A stretch of DNA of 64,000 nucleotides from Pseudomonas sputi (GTDB taxonomy: Bacteria; Pseudomonadota; Gammaproteobacteria; Pseudomonadales; Pseudomonadaceae). Both the position numbers and the translations under genes were made by a program. A model generated the notes under the pieces. That model saw only the letters and a list, made by a program, of their open reading frames with translations, was not told the DNA's origin and did not search any database. Below are positions 1-7,941 of this stretch, one piece after another; the first letter of the stretch is position 1, and each line of letters begins with the position of its first letter. The stretch spans positions 434,001-498,000 of the forward strand of contig NZ_BQHI01000001.1 of assembly GCF_021603585.1 (NCBI RefSeq), given 5' to 3'.

Positions 1-468
1 TTTCTCAGCCGCCAGAACCTGCAAGTGCTCGACGCCAACGGCCAGCCGCTGGCCGCCGCCGACATCGACTGGGACAACCCCGGCAACATCCTCTTGCGCC
101 AGGACGCCGGGCCGCGCAACCCGCTGGGACAAATGGTCATTCGTTTCCCCAACCCGTTCTCGGTGTATCTGCATGACACGCCGAGCAAGTCGCTGTTCGA
201 CAAGGGGCCACGGGCGTTCAGCTCCGGTTGTGTGCGAGTCGAGCATCCGATGAAGCTGCGCGATTTCCTGCTCAGTCCGGCGGAGAAGGCGCGCACCGAC
301 ACCTTGCTGGCCACCGGCACCACCCATGAATTCCGCCTGAGCAATCCGGTGCCGATCCTCATGACTTACTGGACGGCCGAGGTCGATGGCCAGGGGCGTG
401 TGCTCTACGCGCCGGACATCTACAGCCGTGACAGTGCGTTGCTGGCCGGGCTGGACCGGGCGCATTGA
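1..468 (+). CDS. L,D-transpeptidase (YcbB/LdtD type), C-terminal part
   Basis: The reading frame is open from the first base, so the 5' end lies outside the window and 155 codons are visible. The segment carries the YkuD catalytic signature: a His in HDTPSKSLF, followed by SSGCVRVE, where the Cys is the nucleophile and the Arg is conserved. These enzymes make 3-3 cross-links in peptidoglycan in the periplasm. The residues after the motif (LRDFLLSPAEK and a late YWTAEVD..G) resemble the C-terminal tail of the large YcbB/LdtD proteins rather than the short ErfK type. The gene is convergent with the DoxX gene, with only three bases between the two stop codons. Confidence 0.85.
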   Translation, partial: FLSRQNLQVLDANGQPLAAADIDWDNPGNILLRQDAGPRNPLGQMVIRFPNPFSVYLHDTPSKSLFDKGPRAFSSGCVRVEHPMKLRDFLLSPAEKARTDTLLATGTTHEFRLSNPVPILMTYWTAEVDGQGRVLYAPDIYSRDSALLAGLDRAH

Positions 469-471
469 TCC

Positions 472-987
472 TCAGTGGCTGGCGCGTTTCCAGAAAAACC
501 GCGCCAGCCACGCATCCACGCTCAACTTGCCGGCCCCGGCAAACACCAGCGGCACCAGCGCAGCCAGATAAATCGCCGGCAGCTTGAAGTTGCCGAAGCC
601 CTTGTTGGTGATCGCGTAACCCTGGGCCAGCTCACTCAACGATGACCAGTCCGCCGGCCAGTGCACGGCAGCGGTGGCAACAACGGTCACGACAATCAAC
701 GAAATCGCCGAAATCCGCGTGCCGAATCCGATCAGGATGGCCAGCGCGCAAATCAGCTCGGCCCACATCGACAGCTCCCAGTTCAGCGTGGCCGGCAAGT
801 GGTCGAAGGGAAACGGGAACCGCTCCTGAATGTCTTCGAACCAGTTCTGGCCGTTGAACTTCTCCAGCCCCGATTCGAAAAACTCCCAGGCGATGAACAG
901 GCGCAAGGTCAGCGGCGCGAGCCACTGGCCGGCGCGGTCGAGGTTCCAGTGCAGGCCTTTGACGGCCGACGAGAGAGCTGTGGTCAT
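472..987 (-). CDS. DoxX-family membrane protein (HvfX-like)
   Basis: 171 residues with about four hydrophobic helices and the DoxX signature near the N-terminus ([18 protein letters not shown]). The third and fourth segments are [16 protein letters not shown] and [21 protein letters not shown]. DoxX proteins are inner-membrane proteins of uncertain chemistry. In many Proteobacteria a DoxX gene (called HvfX) closes operons that make copper-binding peptides of the HvfA/bufferin type. Here it lies 57 bp downstream of such a precursor gene on the same strand, which supports that assignment. The usual modifying enzymes HvfB (DUF692) and HvfC (DUF2063) are not present between or next to them. Confidence 0.85.
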   Translation of the reverse strand: MTTALSSAVKGLHWNLDRAGQWLAPLTLRLFIAWEFFESGLEKFNGQNWFEDIQERFPFPFDHLPATLNWELSMWAELICALAILIGFGTRISAISLIVVTVVATAAVHWPADWSSLSELAQGYAITNKGFGNFKLPAIYLAALVPLVFAGAGKLSVDAWLARFFWKRASH

Positions 988-1044
988 GGCAAGGCTCCAT
1001 TCATTCAGGGGAAAGCGGGGCGTGTAAGTGCCCCGTGAAAAGGG

Positions 1045-1248
1045 TTATTCACCGGCGCCGCACTTGCCTTCGCCGCATTTGCCTTCCGAGGTTTTTTCCG
1101 CCGTGTCGGCCTTGGCCTGGGTCTGGCTGTAGCCGTGATCCAGTTGCTTGACGCTGAACGTTTCGGCAGCCGAAGCCGCGTTGGACAGGGCCAGGCCACC
1201 GGCAAGCAGCAGGCCGACGGTCAGGGAGGTTTTCGAGCGCTGGGTCAT
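1045..1248 (-). CDS. HvfA/bufferin-like peptide precursor with EGKCG repeats
   Basis: A 67-residue protein with an N-terminal signal peptide (TVGLLLAGGLALSNAASA, cleavage expected after ASA) and a C-terminal pair of EGKCG repeats ending in GAGE. Established knowledge: HvfA-family precursors carry EGKCG motifs whose cysteines are converted by DUF692 (MNIO) enzymes with DUF2063 partners into thiooxazole-type groups that bind copper in the periplasm. This copy is short, with only two repeats. It is followed by a DoxX gene but no modifying enzyme is adjacent. It may be matured by an enzyme encoded elsewhere, or it may act unmodified through the two thiols. The family call is firm; the modification is inference. 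Confidence 0.8.
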   Translation of the reverse strand: MTQRSKTSLTVGLLLAGGLALSNAASAAETFSVKQLDHGYSQTQAKADTAEKTSEGKCGEGKCGAGE

Positions 1249-1489
1249 GGTGAATCTCCGATGCGAGAGGTGAGTTCAAAGGCTTGATCGGGGTTGCCGA
1301 TCGACAGGTTCATTTGAACGTCAGGCTGTATCGCGGATGTGTCGCAAAGGGCCGGATTTGTGCGCGGGATGTGTCGGACCTCGGGCCGTACACACTGCGA
1401 TACACAGAACCGGTGTGATTCGATCGCCGGGCGCAGCGTCTAGCCACCGTGTCCCCGCAATCCCATGGGGCGAGACTTCGAGACCCGGC

Positions 1490-2398
1490 ATGCAAGCGCT
1501 GTTGAACGAGATCCTTGACGCGGTCCGGCCCCTGATCGGGCAGGGCAAAGTGGCTGACTACATTCCCGCCCTCGGCACCGTGCCGGCCAATCAACTGGGC
1601 ATCGCCGTGTATGGCAACGACGGCGAAATGTATTGCGCCGGCGACGCCGAGACGCCGTTCTCGGTGCAGAGTATTTCCAAGGTGTTCAGCCTGGTGCAGG
1701 CCATCGAACATTCCGGCGAGGCGATCTGGGAACGCCTGGGCCACGAGCCGTCCGGCCAGCCGTTCAACTCGCTGGTGCAGCTGGAATTCGAACGCGGCCG
1801 TCCGCGCAATCCGTTCATCAATGCCGGGGCGCTGGTGATCTGCGACATCAACCAGTCGCGCTTTGCCGCACCGGCCTTGTCGATGCGTGACTTCGTGCGG
1901 CGGCTGTCGGGCAATCCGCAGGTGATGGTTGACGGCAAGGTCGCCGACTCCGAATACCAGCACCGTGCGCGCAATGCTGCGATGGCGTACCTGATGCAAT
2001 CTTTCGGCAATTTCCACAACGACGTCGAAGCGGTGCTGCGCAGCTACTTCAGCCACTGCGCGTTGCGCATGAGCTGCATCGACCTGGCCCGGGCCTTCTG
2101 CTTCCTGGCCAACGACGGCTTCTGCAAACACAGCGGCGAACAGATCCTCACCCGCCGCCAGACCCAGCAAGTCAACTCGATCATGGCCACCAGCGGTCTC
2201 TACGATGAGGCCGGCAACTTTGCCTACCGCGTCGGCCTGCCGGGCAAGAGCGGCGTCGGTGGCGGCATCGTTGCGGTGGTGCCGGGGCAGTTCACGGTGT
2301 GCGTGTGGTCGCCGGAGCTGAACACGGCGGGCAACTCGCTGGCGGGGATGGCGGCGCTGGAAATGCTCAGTTCGCGGATTGGCTGGTCGGTGTTCTGA
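1490..2398 (+). CDS. glsA: Glutaminase (GlsA/YbaS family)
   Basis: 302 residues, the usual length of the serine-dependent glutaminases that hydrolyse L-glutamine to glutamate and ammonia in the cytoplasm. The beta-lactamase-like S-x-x-K active site is visible as S61-I-S-K64 in [10 protein letters not shown]. Further family motifs are [12 protein letters not shown] and [13 protein letters not shown]. The frame stays open upstream, but the ATG at 1490 gives the standard N-terminus (MQALLNEIL) and length. The gene is monocistronic, divergent from the HvfA-like gene with about 240 bp between them. Confidence 0.93.
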   Translation: MQALLNEILDAVRPLIGQGKVADYIPALGTVPANQLGIAVYGNDGEMYCAGDAETPFSVQSISKVFSLVQAIEHSGEAIWERLGHEPSGQPFNSLVQLEFERGRPRNPFINAGALVICDINQSRFAAPALSMRDFVRRLSGNPQVMVDGKVADSEYQHRARNAAMAYLMQSFGNFHNDVEAVLRSYFSHCALRMSCIDLARAFCFLANDGFCKHSGEQILTRRQTQQVNSIMATSGLYDEAGNFAYRVGLPGKSGVGGGIVAVVPGQFTVCVWSPELNTAGNSLAGMAALEMLSSRIGWSVF

Positions 2399-2467
2399 GC
2401 CCGTGTTGCTTTGCGGGAGGCCAACCTATACATTTTCCGGCCGCCCTCAATATGGTGAATCCGCTCC

Positions 2468-3970
2468 ATGTCTCTCGCGCTCGAACGTCTCGTCGCTGGC
2501 ACGCCCATCCCTTTCGCCGGTAACCGCGTCACCGTGGTCAGCCCCGAACTGGCCGAGCGTTTCCGACCCGGCGACCACCTGCTGGTGGAGCAGGTGAGTG
2601 GCGAGCTGTTGCTGATTCCGGTCGTGGATCAGCAGGCCGCGTCGGTGGCGATCGAGCGTGCAGCGGCGGCGTTTGCCGCGTTGTCTGCGGTGCCGGATGA
2701 GGCCATCAGCCGCTTCTTCGATCTGTTCGCTCAACGTCTGGAAAACCCGGACGCCTGGGCGCTGATTGAAACCGCCAACCTCGCCGACATCGAACGGGCC
2801 AAGGCGCGCGGTCGTTCCACCACCCGTTTGCTCGCCGACGAGCGCATGCGCCGCGACATGATCGCCGGCCTGCGCGCCTGGCGTGATGCACCGGCCACCC
2901 GCGGCAAGGTGATCAGCTGCGTCGAGCATGACGGCTGGAAGGTTGAGCAAGTGGTGTCGCCGCTGGGTATCGTCGCGTTCGTGTTCGAAGGTCGGCCGAA
3001 CGTCTTTGCAGATGCTGCCGGCGTACTGCGCACCGGCAACACGGCGGTGCTGCGTATTGGCAGCGATGCGCTGGGCACCGCGCAAGCCATCGTCACCCAC
3101 GCCCTGAACCCGGCGCTGGCCGATGCCGGTCTGCCGGCGGGTGCGGTGTCGCTGGTGGAGAGCGTCAATCACGCCGCCGGTTGGGCGATGTTCGCCGACC
3201 GGCGTCTGTCGCTGGCGGTGGCCCGTGGTTCGGGTCGTGCGGTCAGCCAGTTGGGCAGCATCGCCCAGCAGGCCGGCACCGCCGTCAGCCTGCACGGCAC
3301 CGGTGGCGCATGGCTGATTGCTGATCGCGATGCCGACGCCACACGCTTCGCCGCCGTGGTGCGCAACTCGCTGGATCGCAAGGTCTGCAACACGCTGAAC
3401 GTCTGCCTGATCCAGCGCGACCGCGCTGCCGAACTGGTGCCGTTGTTCCTCGATGCCTTGCAACAGGCCGGTGCAGCACGCGGTCAGGGCTGCAAATTGC
3501 ACATTGTCGAAGGCAGCGAAAGCGTTCTGCCGAGTGACTGGCAGAACGCGACGGTTGAGGTCTATCGCGCCGAGGGTTACCAGACCGAAGCCCTGGCCGA
3601 GCCGCTGCCCGAAGCTCAACTGGGCCGCGAGTGGGAATGGGAAGAAACCCCTGAAACCAGCCTGATGATCGTCGACGATCTGGATCAGGCGATTGCGCTG
3701 TTCAACCGTTACAGCCCGCAGTTCACGGTGTCGCTGATCAGTGAAGACGCGGCGGTTCAGGAGCGTTTCTACAGCGCGGTCAACGCGCCGTTCGTGGGTA
3801 ACGGCATTACCCGTTGGGTCGATGGCCAATACGCGCTGAACAAGCCGGAACTGGGGCTTTCGAACTGGGAAAGCGGCCGGTTGTTTGCCCGCAGCGCGAT
3901 CCTCTCCGGCGACGGTGTGTTCACCGTACGCAGCCGCATGACGCAACTCGATCTGGGCGTAAAACGCTGA
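2468..3970 (+). CDS. Glutamate-5-semialdehyde dehydrogenase-like protein (ProA paralogue)
   Basis: 500 residues of the aldehyde dehydrogenase superfamily, closest in pattern to ProA (gamma-glutamyl phosphate reductase). Family motifs are VFEGRPNVFADAAGVLRTGN, the catalytic cysteine C307 in DRKVCNTLN, and the C-terminal ALNKPELGLSNWESGRLFARSAI. ProA is normally about 420 residues. This protein has roughly 70 extra N-terminal residues, so it is more likely a paralogue than the housekeeping proline enzyme. Substrate is unknown; gamma-glutamyl phosphate or a related acyl phosphate is plausible. It follows glsA by about 70 bp on the same strand, which could link it to glutamate metabolism. A strong hairpin follows it. 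Confidence 0.8.
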   Translation: MSLALERLVAGTPIPFAGNRVTVVSPELAERFRPGDHLLVEQVSGELLLIPVVDQQAASVAIERAAAAFAALSAVPDEAISRFFDLFAQRLENPDAWALIETANLADIERAKARGRSTTRLLADERMRRDMIAGLRAWRDAPATRGKVISCVEHDGWKVEQVVSPLGIVAFVFEGRPNVFADAAGVLRTGNTAVLRIGSDALGTAQAIVTHALNPALADAGLPAGAVSLVESVNHAAGWAMFADRRLSLAVARGSGRAVSQLGSIAQQAGTAVSLHGTGGAWLIADRDADATRFAAVVRNSLDRKVCNTLNVCLIQRDRAAELVPLFLDALQQAGAARGQGCKLHIVEGSESVLPSDWQNATVEVYRAEGYQTEALAEPLPEAQLGREWEWEETPETSLMIVDDLDQAIALFNRYSPQFTVSLISEDAAVQERFYSAVNAPFVGNGITRWVDGQYALNKPELGLSNWESGRLFARSAILSGDGVFTVRSRMTQLDLGVKR

Positions 3971-3975
3971 ACAGA

Positions 3976-4014
3976 ACAACGCCGCGTCCGTCGCAATGAC
4001 GGGCGCGGCGTTGT
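3976..4014. terminator. Rho-independent terminator between convergent genes
   Basis: Perfect stem ACAACGCCGCG/CGCGGCGTTGT with an inner CCGTC/GACGG stem, followed by TTTTC on the + strand. It lies between the stop of the ProA-like gene and the stop of the carbonic anhydrase gene and could serve both. Confidence 0.75.
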
Positions 4015-4018
4015 GTTT

Positions 4019-4678
4019 TCAAGCAGCATCGACTGCCTGACCGTACACCGCGCACGTCGACGGTTGCTCGGCCAGCGAGACAAAGGTGCGACGGTCGGCA
4101 CTCAGCGCGTCGATCGAGCCGGTCTCGATGTCGTACACCCAGCCGTGCAGGTTCAGCAGGCCTTTCTCCTGGGCCAGGCGCACGCTCGGATGCGTCTGGA
4201 TATTCGCCAGTTGCGCGATCACGTTTTCCCGCACCATCGAACTCAGCCTGGCCGCGTCATTGGCGTGCGGCCGCGATTCGTTGACCACTTTCGCCGACTC
4301 GGCGTGTTGCAGCCAGCCGCTGACGGCGGGCAGGTGATCCATGCACTTGCACTGGGCGATGGCGGTCATGGCGCCGCAGTCGGAGTGGCCGCAGATCACG
4401 ATGTCGGTCACACCGAGCACGGCCACCGCGTATTCCACCGTCGCCGAAACCCCGCCCGGATGCGGGCTGTAGGACGGCACGATATTGCCGGCGTTACGGA
4501 TCACGAACAGCTCGCCGGGTTCTTGCTGGGTCAGCAGTTCCGGGACGACGCGGCTGTCGGAGCAAGTGATGAACAAGGTGCCTGGGGTTTGGGTCGTCGC
4601 CAGGTGTTTGAACAGCTCGGTGCGTTGTGGAAACGCTTCGTTCTGGAACTTCAGGAAGCCTTCGATCAGGTTTTTCAT
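4019..4678 (-). CDS. cynT: Beta-carbonic anhydrase (cyanate operon type)
   Basis: 219 residues. The zinc ligands of beta-carbonic anhydrase are visible: C39 with D41 and R43 in CSDSR, then H98 and C101 in GHSDCGA. The enzyme interconverts CO2 and bicarbonate. In cyanate operons it returns the CO2 released by cyanase as bicarbonate, which the cyanase needs as co-substrate. It is the last of three minus-strand genes (cynS, a DUF2790 gene, this gene), 12 bp after the DUF2790 stop, with a clear ribosome binding site (GAGAGGA). The operon position makes cynT the best name. Confidence 0.9.
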   Translation of the reverse strand: MKNLIEGFLKFQNEAFPQRTELFKHLATTQTPGTLFITCSDSRVVPELLTQQEPGELFVIRNAGNIVPSYSPHPGGVSATVEYAVAVLGVTDIVICGHSDCGAMTAIAQCKCMDHLPAVSGWLQHAESAKVVNESRPHANDAARLSSMVRENVIAQLANIQTHPSVRLAQEKGLLNLHGWVYDIETGSIDALSADRRTFVSLAEQPSTCAVYGQAVDAA

Positions 4679-4690
4679 GGTGTAGTCCTC

Positions 4691-4927
4691 TCAGTTCGAA
4701 CAGCCGGTGCCGAATTCGCTGTATTGAAGAATGTGTTTTACGCCGTGGCTGTCGAGGTAAGTCATCTCGACCGGCACCACGCCACAGACGTCGGCGACCG
4801 GGGTGATGCTCACGACTTCAGCGATATCCAGCGACATGCCGTAGCGATAGGCGACGGCCTCTTCATCAGCCTGGGCCTGGGCGGCAAGGCCGGCGAGCAG
4901 GGCCAGGGTCAACAGAATTTTTTGCAT
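4691..4927 (-). CDS. DUF2790 family small exported protein
   Basis: 78 residues with a Sec signal peptide (ILLTLALLAGLAAQAQA). The mature part has two cysteines (VADVCGVVPVEMTYLDSHG and FGTGCSN) that could form a disulfide. This is the DUF2790 pattern, which occurs as many paralogues in Pseudomonas and has no known function. It sits between cynS and cynT on the same strand, about 80 bp after cynS. It is therefore likely co-expressed with the cyanate genes, though a periplasmic role in cyanate handling is only a guess. Confidence 0.8.
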   Translation of the reverse strand: MQKILLTLALLAGLAAQAQADEEAVAYRYGMSLDIAEVVSITPVADVCGVVPVEMTYLDSHGVKHILQYSEFGTGCSN

Positions 4928-5010
4928 GGGGCAGCCTCCAGACAGATGGGGTGACGACTTGGCAATTGAGGTTTGGATGGGCCCGCACGCGGTGTGCGGG
5001 CCCGGAGGGA

Positions 5011-5475
5011 TCAGAACGGACGCAGCGGGAGGAACTTGCCGTCGAGGGTGACCACGGCGCGGGAGCCGCCTTCAGGGTCTTCGACTTTCTTGATGTCGAG
5101 CTTGAAGTTGATTGCGCTGATGATGCCGTCGCCGAACTGCTCGTGAACCAGCGCCTTCAGGGTGGTGCCGTAGATCTGGATCATCTCGTGGAAGCGGTAG
5201 ATGGTCGGGTCGGTCGGTACGCCGTCGAGGCTGCCGCGCAGCGGGATGATTTGCAGGGCGGCGACGTCTTCGGCACTCAGCTCAAGTTTGTCGCCGACCA
5301 CTTCGGCGGCCGCTTTCGGCAATGGATGCTGGCCGAGGAGGGCGGCGGTGACATAGGCCAGGCTCAGACCGGTACCGTCGGCCAGATCCTGCCACGACAG
5401 GTTTTTCTGTGCCTTGGCATCCAGGGCGCGGGTGGTCAGGGCAATGCGGCTGTCGTTGTAGGCTTGGGATTGCAT
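5011..5475 (-). CDS. cynS: Cyanate hydratase (cyanase)
   Basis: 154 residues, close to the 156 of E. coli CynS. The enzyme converts cyanate and bicarbonate to ammonia and CO2. Catalytic residues known for cyanase are present as R94 and E97 (YRFHEMIQ) and S120 ([13 protein letters not shown]). The start at 5475 is chosen because it gives the family N-terminus ([10 protein letters not shown]) and has an AAGGAGA ribosome binding site. The frame could be extended upstream, but into the divergent promoter. It is the first gene of the minus-strand operon and is divergent from cynR. Confidence 0.95.
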   Translation of the reverse strand: MQSQAYNDSRIALTTRALDAKAQKNLSWQDLADGTGLSLAYVTAALLGQHPLPKAAAEVVGDKLELSAEDVAALQIIPLRGSLDGVPTDPTIYRFHEMIQIYGTTLKALVHEQFGDGIISAINFKLDIKKVEDPEGGSRAVVTLDGKFLPLRPF

Positions 5476-5566
5476 GGTGCTTCTCCTTTCGGGGTTGGCT
5501 TGCTGTGTGGGATTGATCTTCTGCCGATTTATCCATAGCGTCCAAGACCGATATACAATGCAAAGC

Positions 5567-5581
5567 ATAAGCACTGCCTAT
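5567..5581. promoter_or_regulatory. Putative CynR (LysR) binding box
   Basis: A T-N11-A motif with matching ends, ATA-N9-TAT, in the 121 bp between the divergent cynS and cynR starts, 15 bp before the cynR ATG. This is the standard LysR-type operator layout for a divergently autoregulated system. Assignment is by pattern and position only. Confidence 0.45.
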
Positions 5582-5596
5582 AGATGGAGCGTCCCC

Positions 5597-6475
5597 ATGT
5601 TGCTGCGACATTTGCGATACCTGCTGGCCGTGGCCGATCACGGCGGTTTTACCCGGGCGGCCGAGGCGCTGCATGTGTCCCAGCCGACCCTGTCGCAACA
5701 GATCCGCCAACTGGAAGAAAGCCTCGGTGTGGATCTGTTTGATCGCACCTCGCGCTCGGTCAAACCCACGGATGCCGGTCAGGCCTATATCGAATGTGCC
5801 CGACGGGTGCTGGTGGAGCTGGAGGCGGGCAAGCGCGCGTTGCATGACGTGAAGGATCTGTCCCGAGGCTCGCTGCGGCTGGCCATGACCCCGACGTTCA
5901 TGGCGTACCTGGTCGGGCCATTGGTGCGCGATTACGTGGCGCGGTATCCGGGCATTCACCTGGAGATTTTCGAGTTGTCGATGGATGACATCGAGGCCGG
6001 GCTGGCGGATGACTCGCTGGATATCGCGATTGCCTTTAGCCCGGTGCGCCATCCGGACATTGAGTGCATTCCCGCGTTTGTCGAGACGTTGGGGGTGATG
6101 GTCGGGCGTGAACACCCGCTGTATGACAGCTCATCAGTGCTTAAGCCAGATGACATTGCGCAACTGGATTTCGCCTTGCTGGCGCCGGACTTTTTCACGC
6201 GCCTGTCGATCGATGAATATTTCCGCCAGCACGGCATCACGCCCAAGGTGCAGATCGAGGTGAATTCGGTGAGCACGTTGCTGGAAGTGATCCGGCATTC
6301 GCCGATTGCGACCATGTTGCCGGAGGCGATTGCGACCGAGGACCGGGCACTGCGCCGTTTGCGTATCGAGAGCGAGGCGCCGCAGCGGGGAGCGGCGTTG
6401 TTGCGGCGCCAGAATAACTATCACAGTGCGGCGGCTGAGGCGTTCATGAAGCTGGTGCTGGAAACCCGTTCATGA
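5597..6475 (+). CDS. cynR: LysR-family regulator of the cyanate operon
   Basis: 292 residues. An N-terminal winged helix-turn-helix (GGFTRAAEALHVSQPTLSQQIRQLEESLG) is followed by a LysR effector domain. E. coli CynR is 299 residues and is transcribed divergently from the cyn genes, as here. It should activate cynS-DUF2790-cynT in response to cyanate. The start at 5597 (MLLRHLRYLLAVADHGG) is the normal LysR N-terminus; upstream in-frame codons run into the intergenic promoter. A strong terminator follows. Confidence 0.88.
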   Translation: MLLRHLRYLLAVADHGGFTRAAEALHVSQPTLSQQIRQLEESLGVDLFDRTSRSVKPTDAGQAYIECARRVLVELEAGKRALHDVKDLSRGSLRLAMTPTFMAYLVGPLVRDYVARYPGIHLEIFELSMDDIEAGLADDSLDIAIAFSPVRHPDIECIPAFVETLGVMVGREHPLYDSSSVLKPDDIAQLDFALLAPDFFTRLSIDEYFRQHGITPKVQIEVNSVSTLLEVIRHSPIATMLPEAIATEDRALRRLRIESEAPQRGAALLRRQNNYHSAAAEAFMKLVLETRS

Positions 6476-6494
6476 ACATGGTTTACGATCAATA

Positions 6495-6531
6495 AAAAGG
6501 GCCTGCGTCTTTATCGGACGCAGGCCCTTTT
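6495..6531. terminator. Bidirectional Rho-independent terminator
   Basis: A perfect 15-bp stem (AAAAGGGCCTGCGTC and its complement) with a seven-base loop, A-rich on one flank and T-rich on the other. It lies between the cynR stop and the stop of the convergent small gene at 6550. Confidence 0.85.
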
Positions 6532-6549
6532 GTTTATCGAACTTTTAAC

Positions 6550-6879
6550 TTAGCAGAACCGATCAATCACCCGAACTTCGTTCTTGTTCTGCATCGAGTC
6601 CCACGCCTGTTTCAGCGTCTGCAGAACATTACCGATGAAGTCCTTGTCGGCCGCGGCTTTCTTGCCGACATAGCCGTGGCCGCGGCGGTACATCTTCAGA
6701 CGGGCCAGCAGGTTCTGGTTGTTCCGGTCGAACTCTTCTTCACCAGCATGGGGCGACAGGCAGTCGATATGGACCTGACCCGACTTGCTGATCCACAGAA
6801 TATGGCTGTCGTGGCTGTCTTTTTGTGCCGCGAACATACGAGCCAGTTCTTCGATAGTAGGTTGATTGTTCAGATTCAT
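6550..6879 (-). CDS. Conserved hypothetical protein, 109 aa
   Basis: A soluble, polar 109-residue protein without signal peptide or membrane segment. It contains HDSHILWISKSGQVHIDCLSP and a basic KMYRRGHGYVGKKAAAD stretch. The start has a good ribosome binding site (AAGGGG) and the gene ends just before a terminator, so it is very likely real. I recognise no characterised family and propose no function. Confidence 0.65.
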   Translation of the reverse strand: MNLNNQPTIEELARMFAAQKDSHDSHILWISKSGQVHIDCLSPHAGEEEFDRNNQNLLARLKMYRRGHGYVGKKAAADKDFIGNVLQTLKQAWDSMQNKNEVRVIDRFC

Positions 6880-7054
6880 GATATTGCCCCTTGACCAGTC
6901 TGGTGATCTTTCAAAGTTGATTCGCTAATACAGGTAGCCCATCGGTTAGTTGATCCCTGGCACCGAAACCAGGACGTCAGCGGTCGCCCGTGTGAAGCAC
7001 GGGGTCATGCGTCTGTTGCATGTAGTCGTGTTGAATAACTGCTACGCAATAGCG

Positions 7055-7345
7055 TCACAACGAGGAGAAGCAGCGAAAACCGGGAGGCTCCTTGACGACG
7101 TTTTCAGTGTCGACCACAAGCGTCTTGAGAATTTTCGCCAGCGCTTCTCGTCCTTGTACTGGACGTTCAGGCCAGGTCAGCTTCTTCAATCTGCCTTGTG
7201 GGCAGCGTGTATCCGGAAAAAACAGCTCGGCGGTCAGACGAGCTTGCTCAAGCGTGTTGCCAGTGCTCCCGATCGGGGAGACGTCTGCATCATGCAAAAG
7301 CCCAACGACGCCGTCAACGCTTTTGTAGTGAATATTTTTTCTCAC
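7055..7345 (-). CDS. Possible small hypothetical gene, 96 aa
   Basis: The interval 6880-7390 contains no well-supported gene. This GTG-started frame is the best candidate. The translation (ending VVKEPPGFRCFSSL) looks moderately protein-like, with a basic central part, but there is no clear ribosome binding site and no family I recognise. A 142-codon frame on the opposite strand covers the same bases and looks less natural. Either could be chance, or the remains of a decayed gene. Low confidence. Confidence 0.25.
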   Translation of the reverse strand: MRKNIHYKSVDGVVGLLHDADVSPIGSTGNTLEQARLTAELFFPDTRCPQGRLKKLTWPERPVQGREALAKILKTLVVDTENVVKEPPGFRCFSSL

Positions 7346-7390
7346 TACATATTGTCGGACAAAGTCATTCTGGAATGAAAAAAGGGAACT

Positions 7391-7894
7391 TCAGGCAGCG
7401 GGAGAAAGGCTGCGCAGGCAGTAGACCGTGCAGGGATAGCCGTCCACGGTTTTTGTCTGGCGGGTAAAGTCGCCGCCGCTCAGCTCGGGGATGAGCCGGG
7501 CCCAGAACCGCTGTGCAGGCAGGTTGGCGTCGACATGGAAAATCTGCCATCGACCGGGCAAGTGGCTCAAGAGGGCAGAGGCGACAAACTGCGCGACGCC
7601 TTGGCCACGCCAGCGCCGGCTGACGAAGAAATAGCCGATGTTGTAGTCGGCGCCTTCGATGAGGAGGTGGTCATCCACGGTCACGAACCCCGCCAGCTCA
7701 TCGTCGACGTGGATCAGGAACGGCCGGGTTGCCGGCTGGCGCCAGTAATCGTCCTTCAACTGGATCGGGAAGAAACCATGCCCGCCGAGCTTCAGCGGCA
7801 GCCACTGGCTGAAGTCATAGGTGTAGAACTGCATCAGGTTTTCGAGGGTGTCCAGTTCGTCGCGCCGGGCGACGCGCAGTTCGATGACAGACAT
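7391..7894 (-). CDS. GNAT-family N-acetyltransferase
   Basis: 167 residues with the GNAT fold signature. The acetyl-CoA pyrophosphate loop is seen as VSRRWRGQGVAQFVASALL (motif A), preceded by a beta-strand pair (FLIHVDDELAGFVTVDD...YNIGYFFV). The C-terminal part FWARLIPELSGGDFTRQTK matches motif B. The family transfers acetyl groups from acetyl-CoA to amines; the acceptor here cannot be predicted. It is a single gene on the minus strand, 47 bp beyond the topB stop. Confidence 0.8.
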   Translation of the reverse strand: MSVIELRVARRDELDTLENLMQFYTYDFSQWLPLKLGGHGFFPIQLKDDYWRQPATRPFLIHVDDELAGFVTVDDHLLIEGADYNIGYFFVSRRWRGQGVAQFVASALLSHLPGRWQIFHVDANLPAQRFWARLIPELSGGDFTRQTKTVDGYPCTVYCLRSLSPAA

Positions 7895-7941
7895 GCCGCT
7901 GCCTCCTGACCATCACTACGGAAACAGTAGCGCGCAGCGGG

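Noticed and set aside
2447-3979. A 510-codon minus-strand frame opposite the ProA-like gene
   Set aside because: Antisense shadow; the plus strand holds aldehyde dehydrogenase motifs.
6950-7378. A 142-codon plus-strand frame in the gap before the GNAT gene
   Set aside because: No ribosome binding site, odd composition and no recognisable pattern; the opposite-strand frame is slightly better but also weak.
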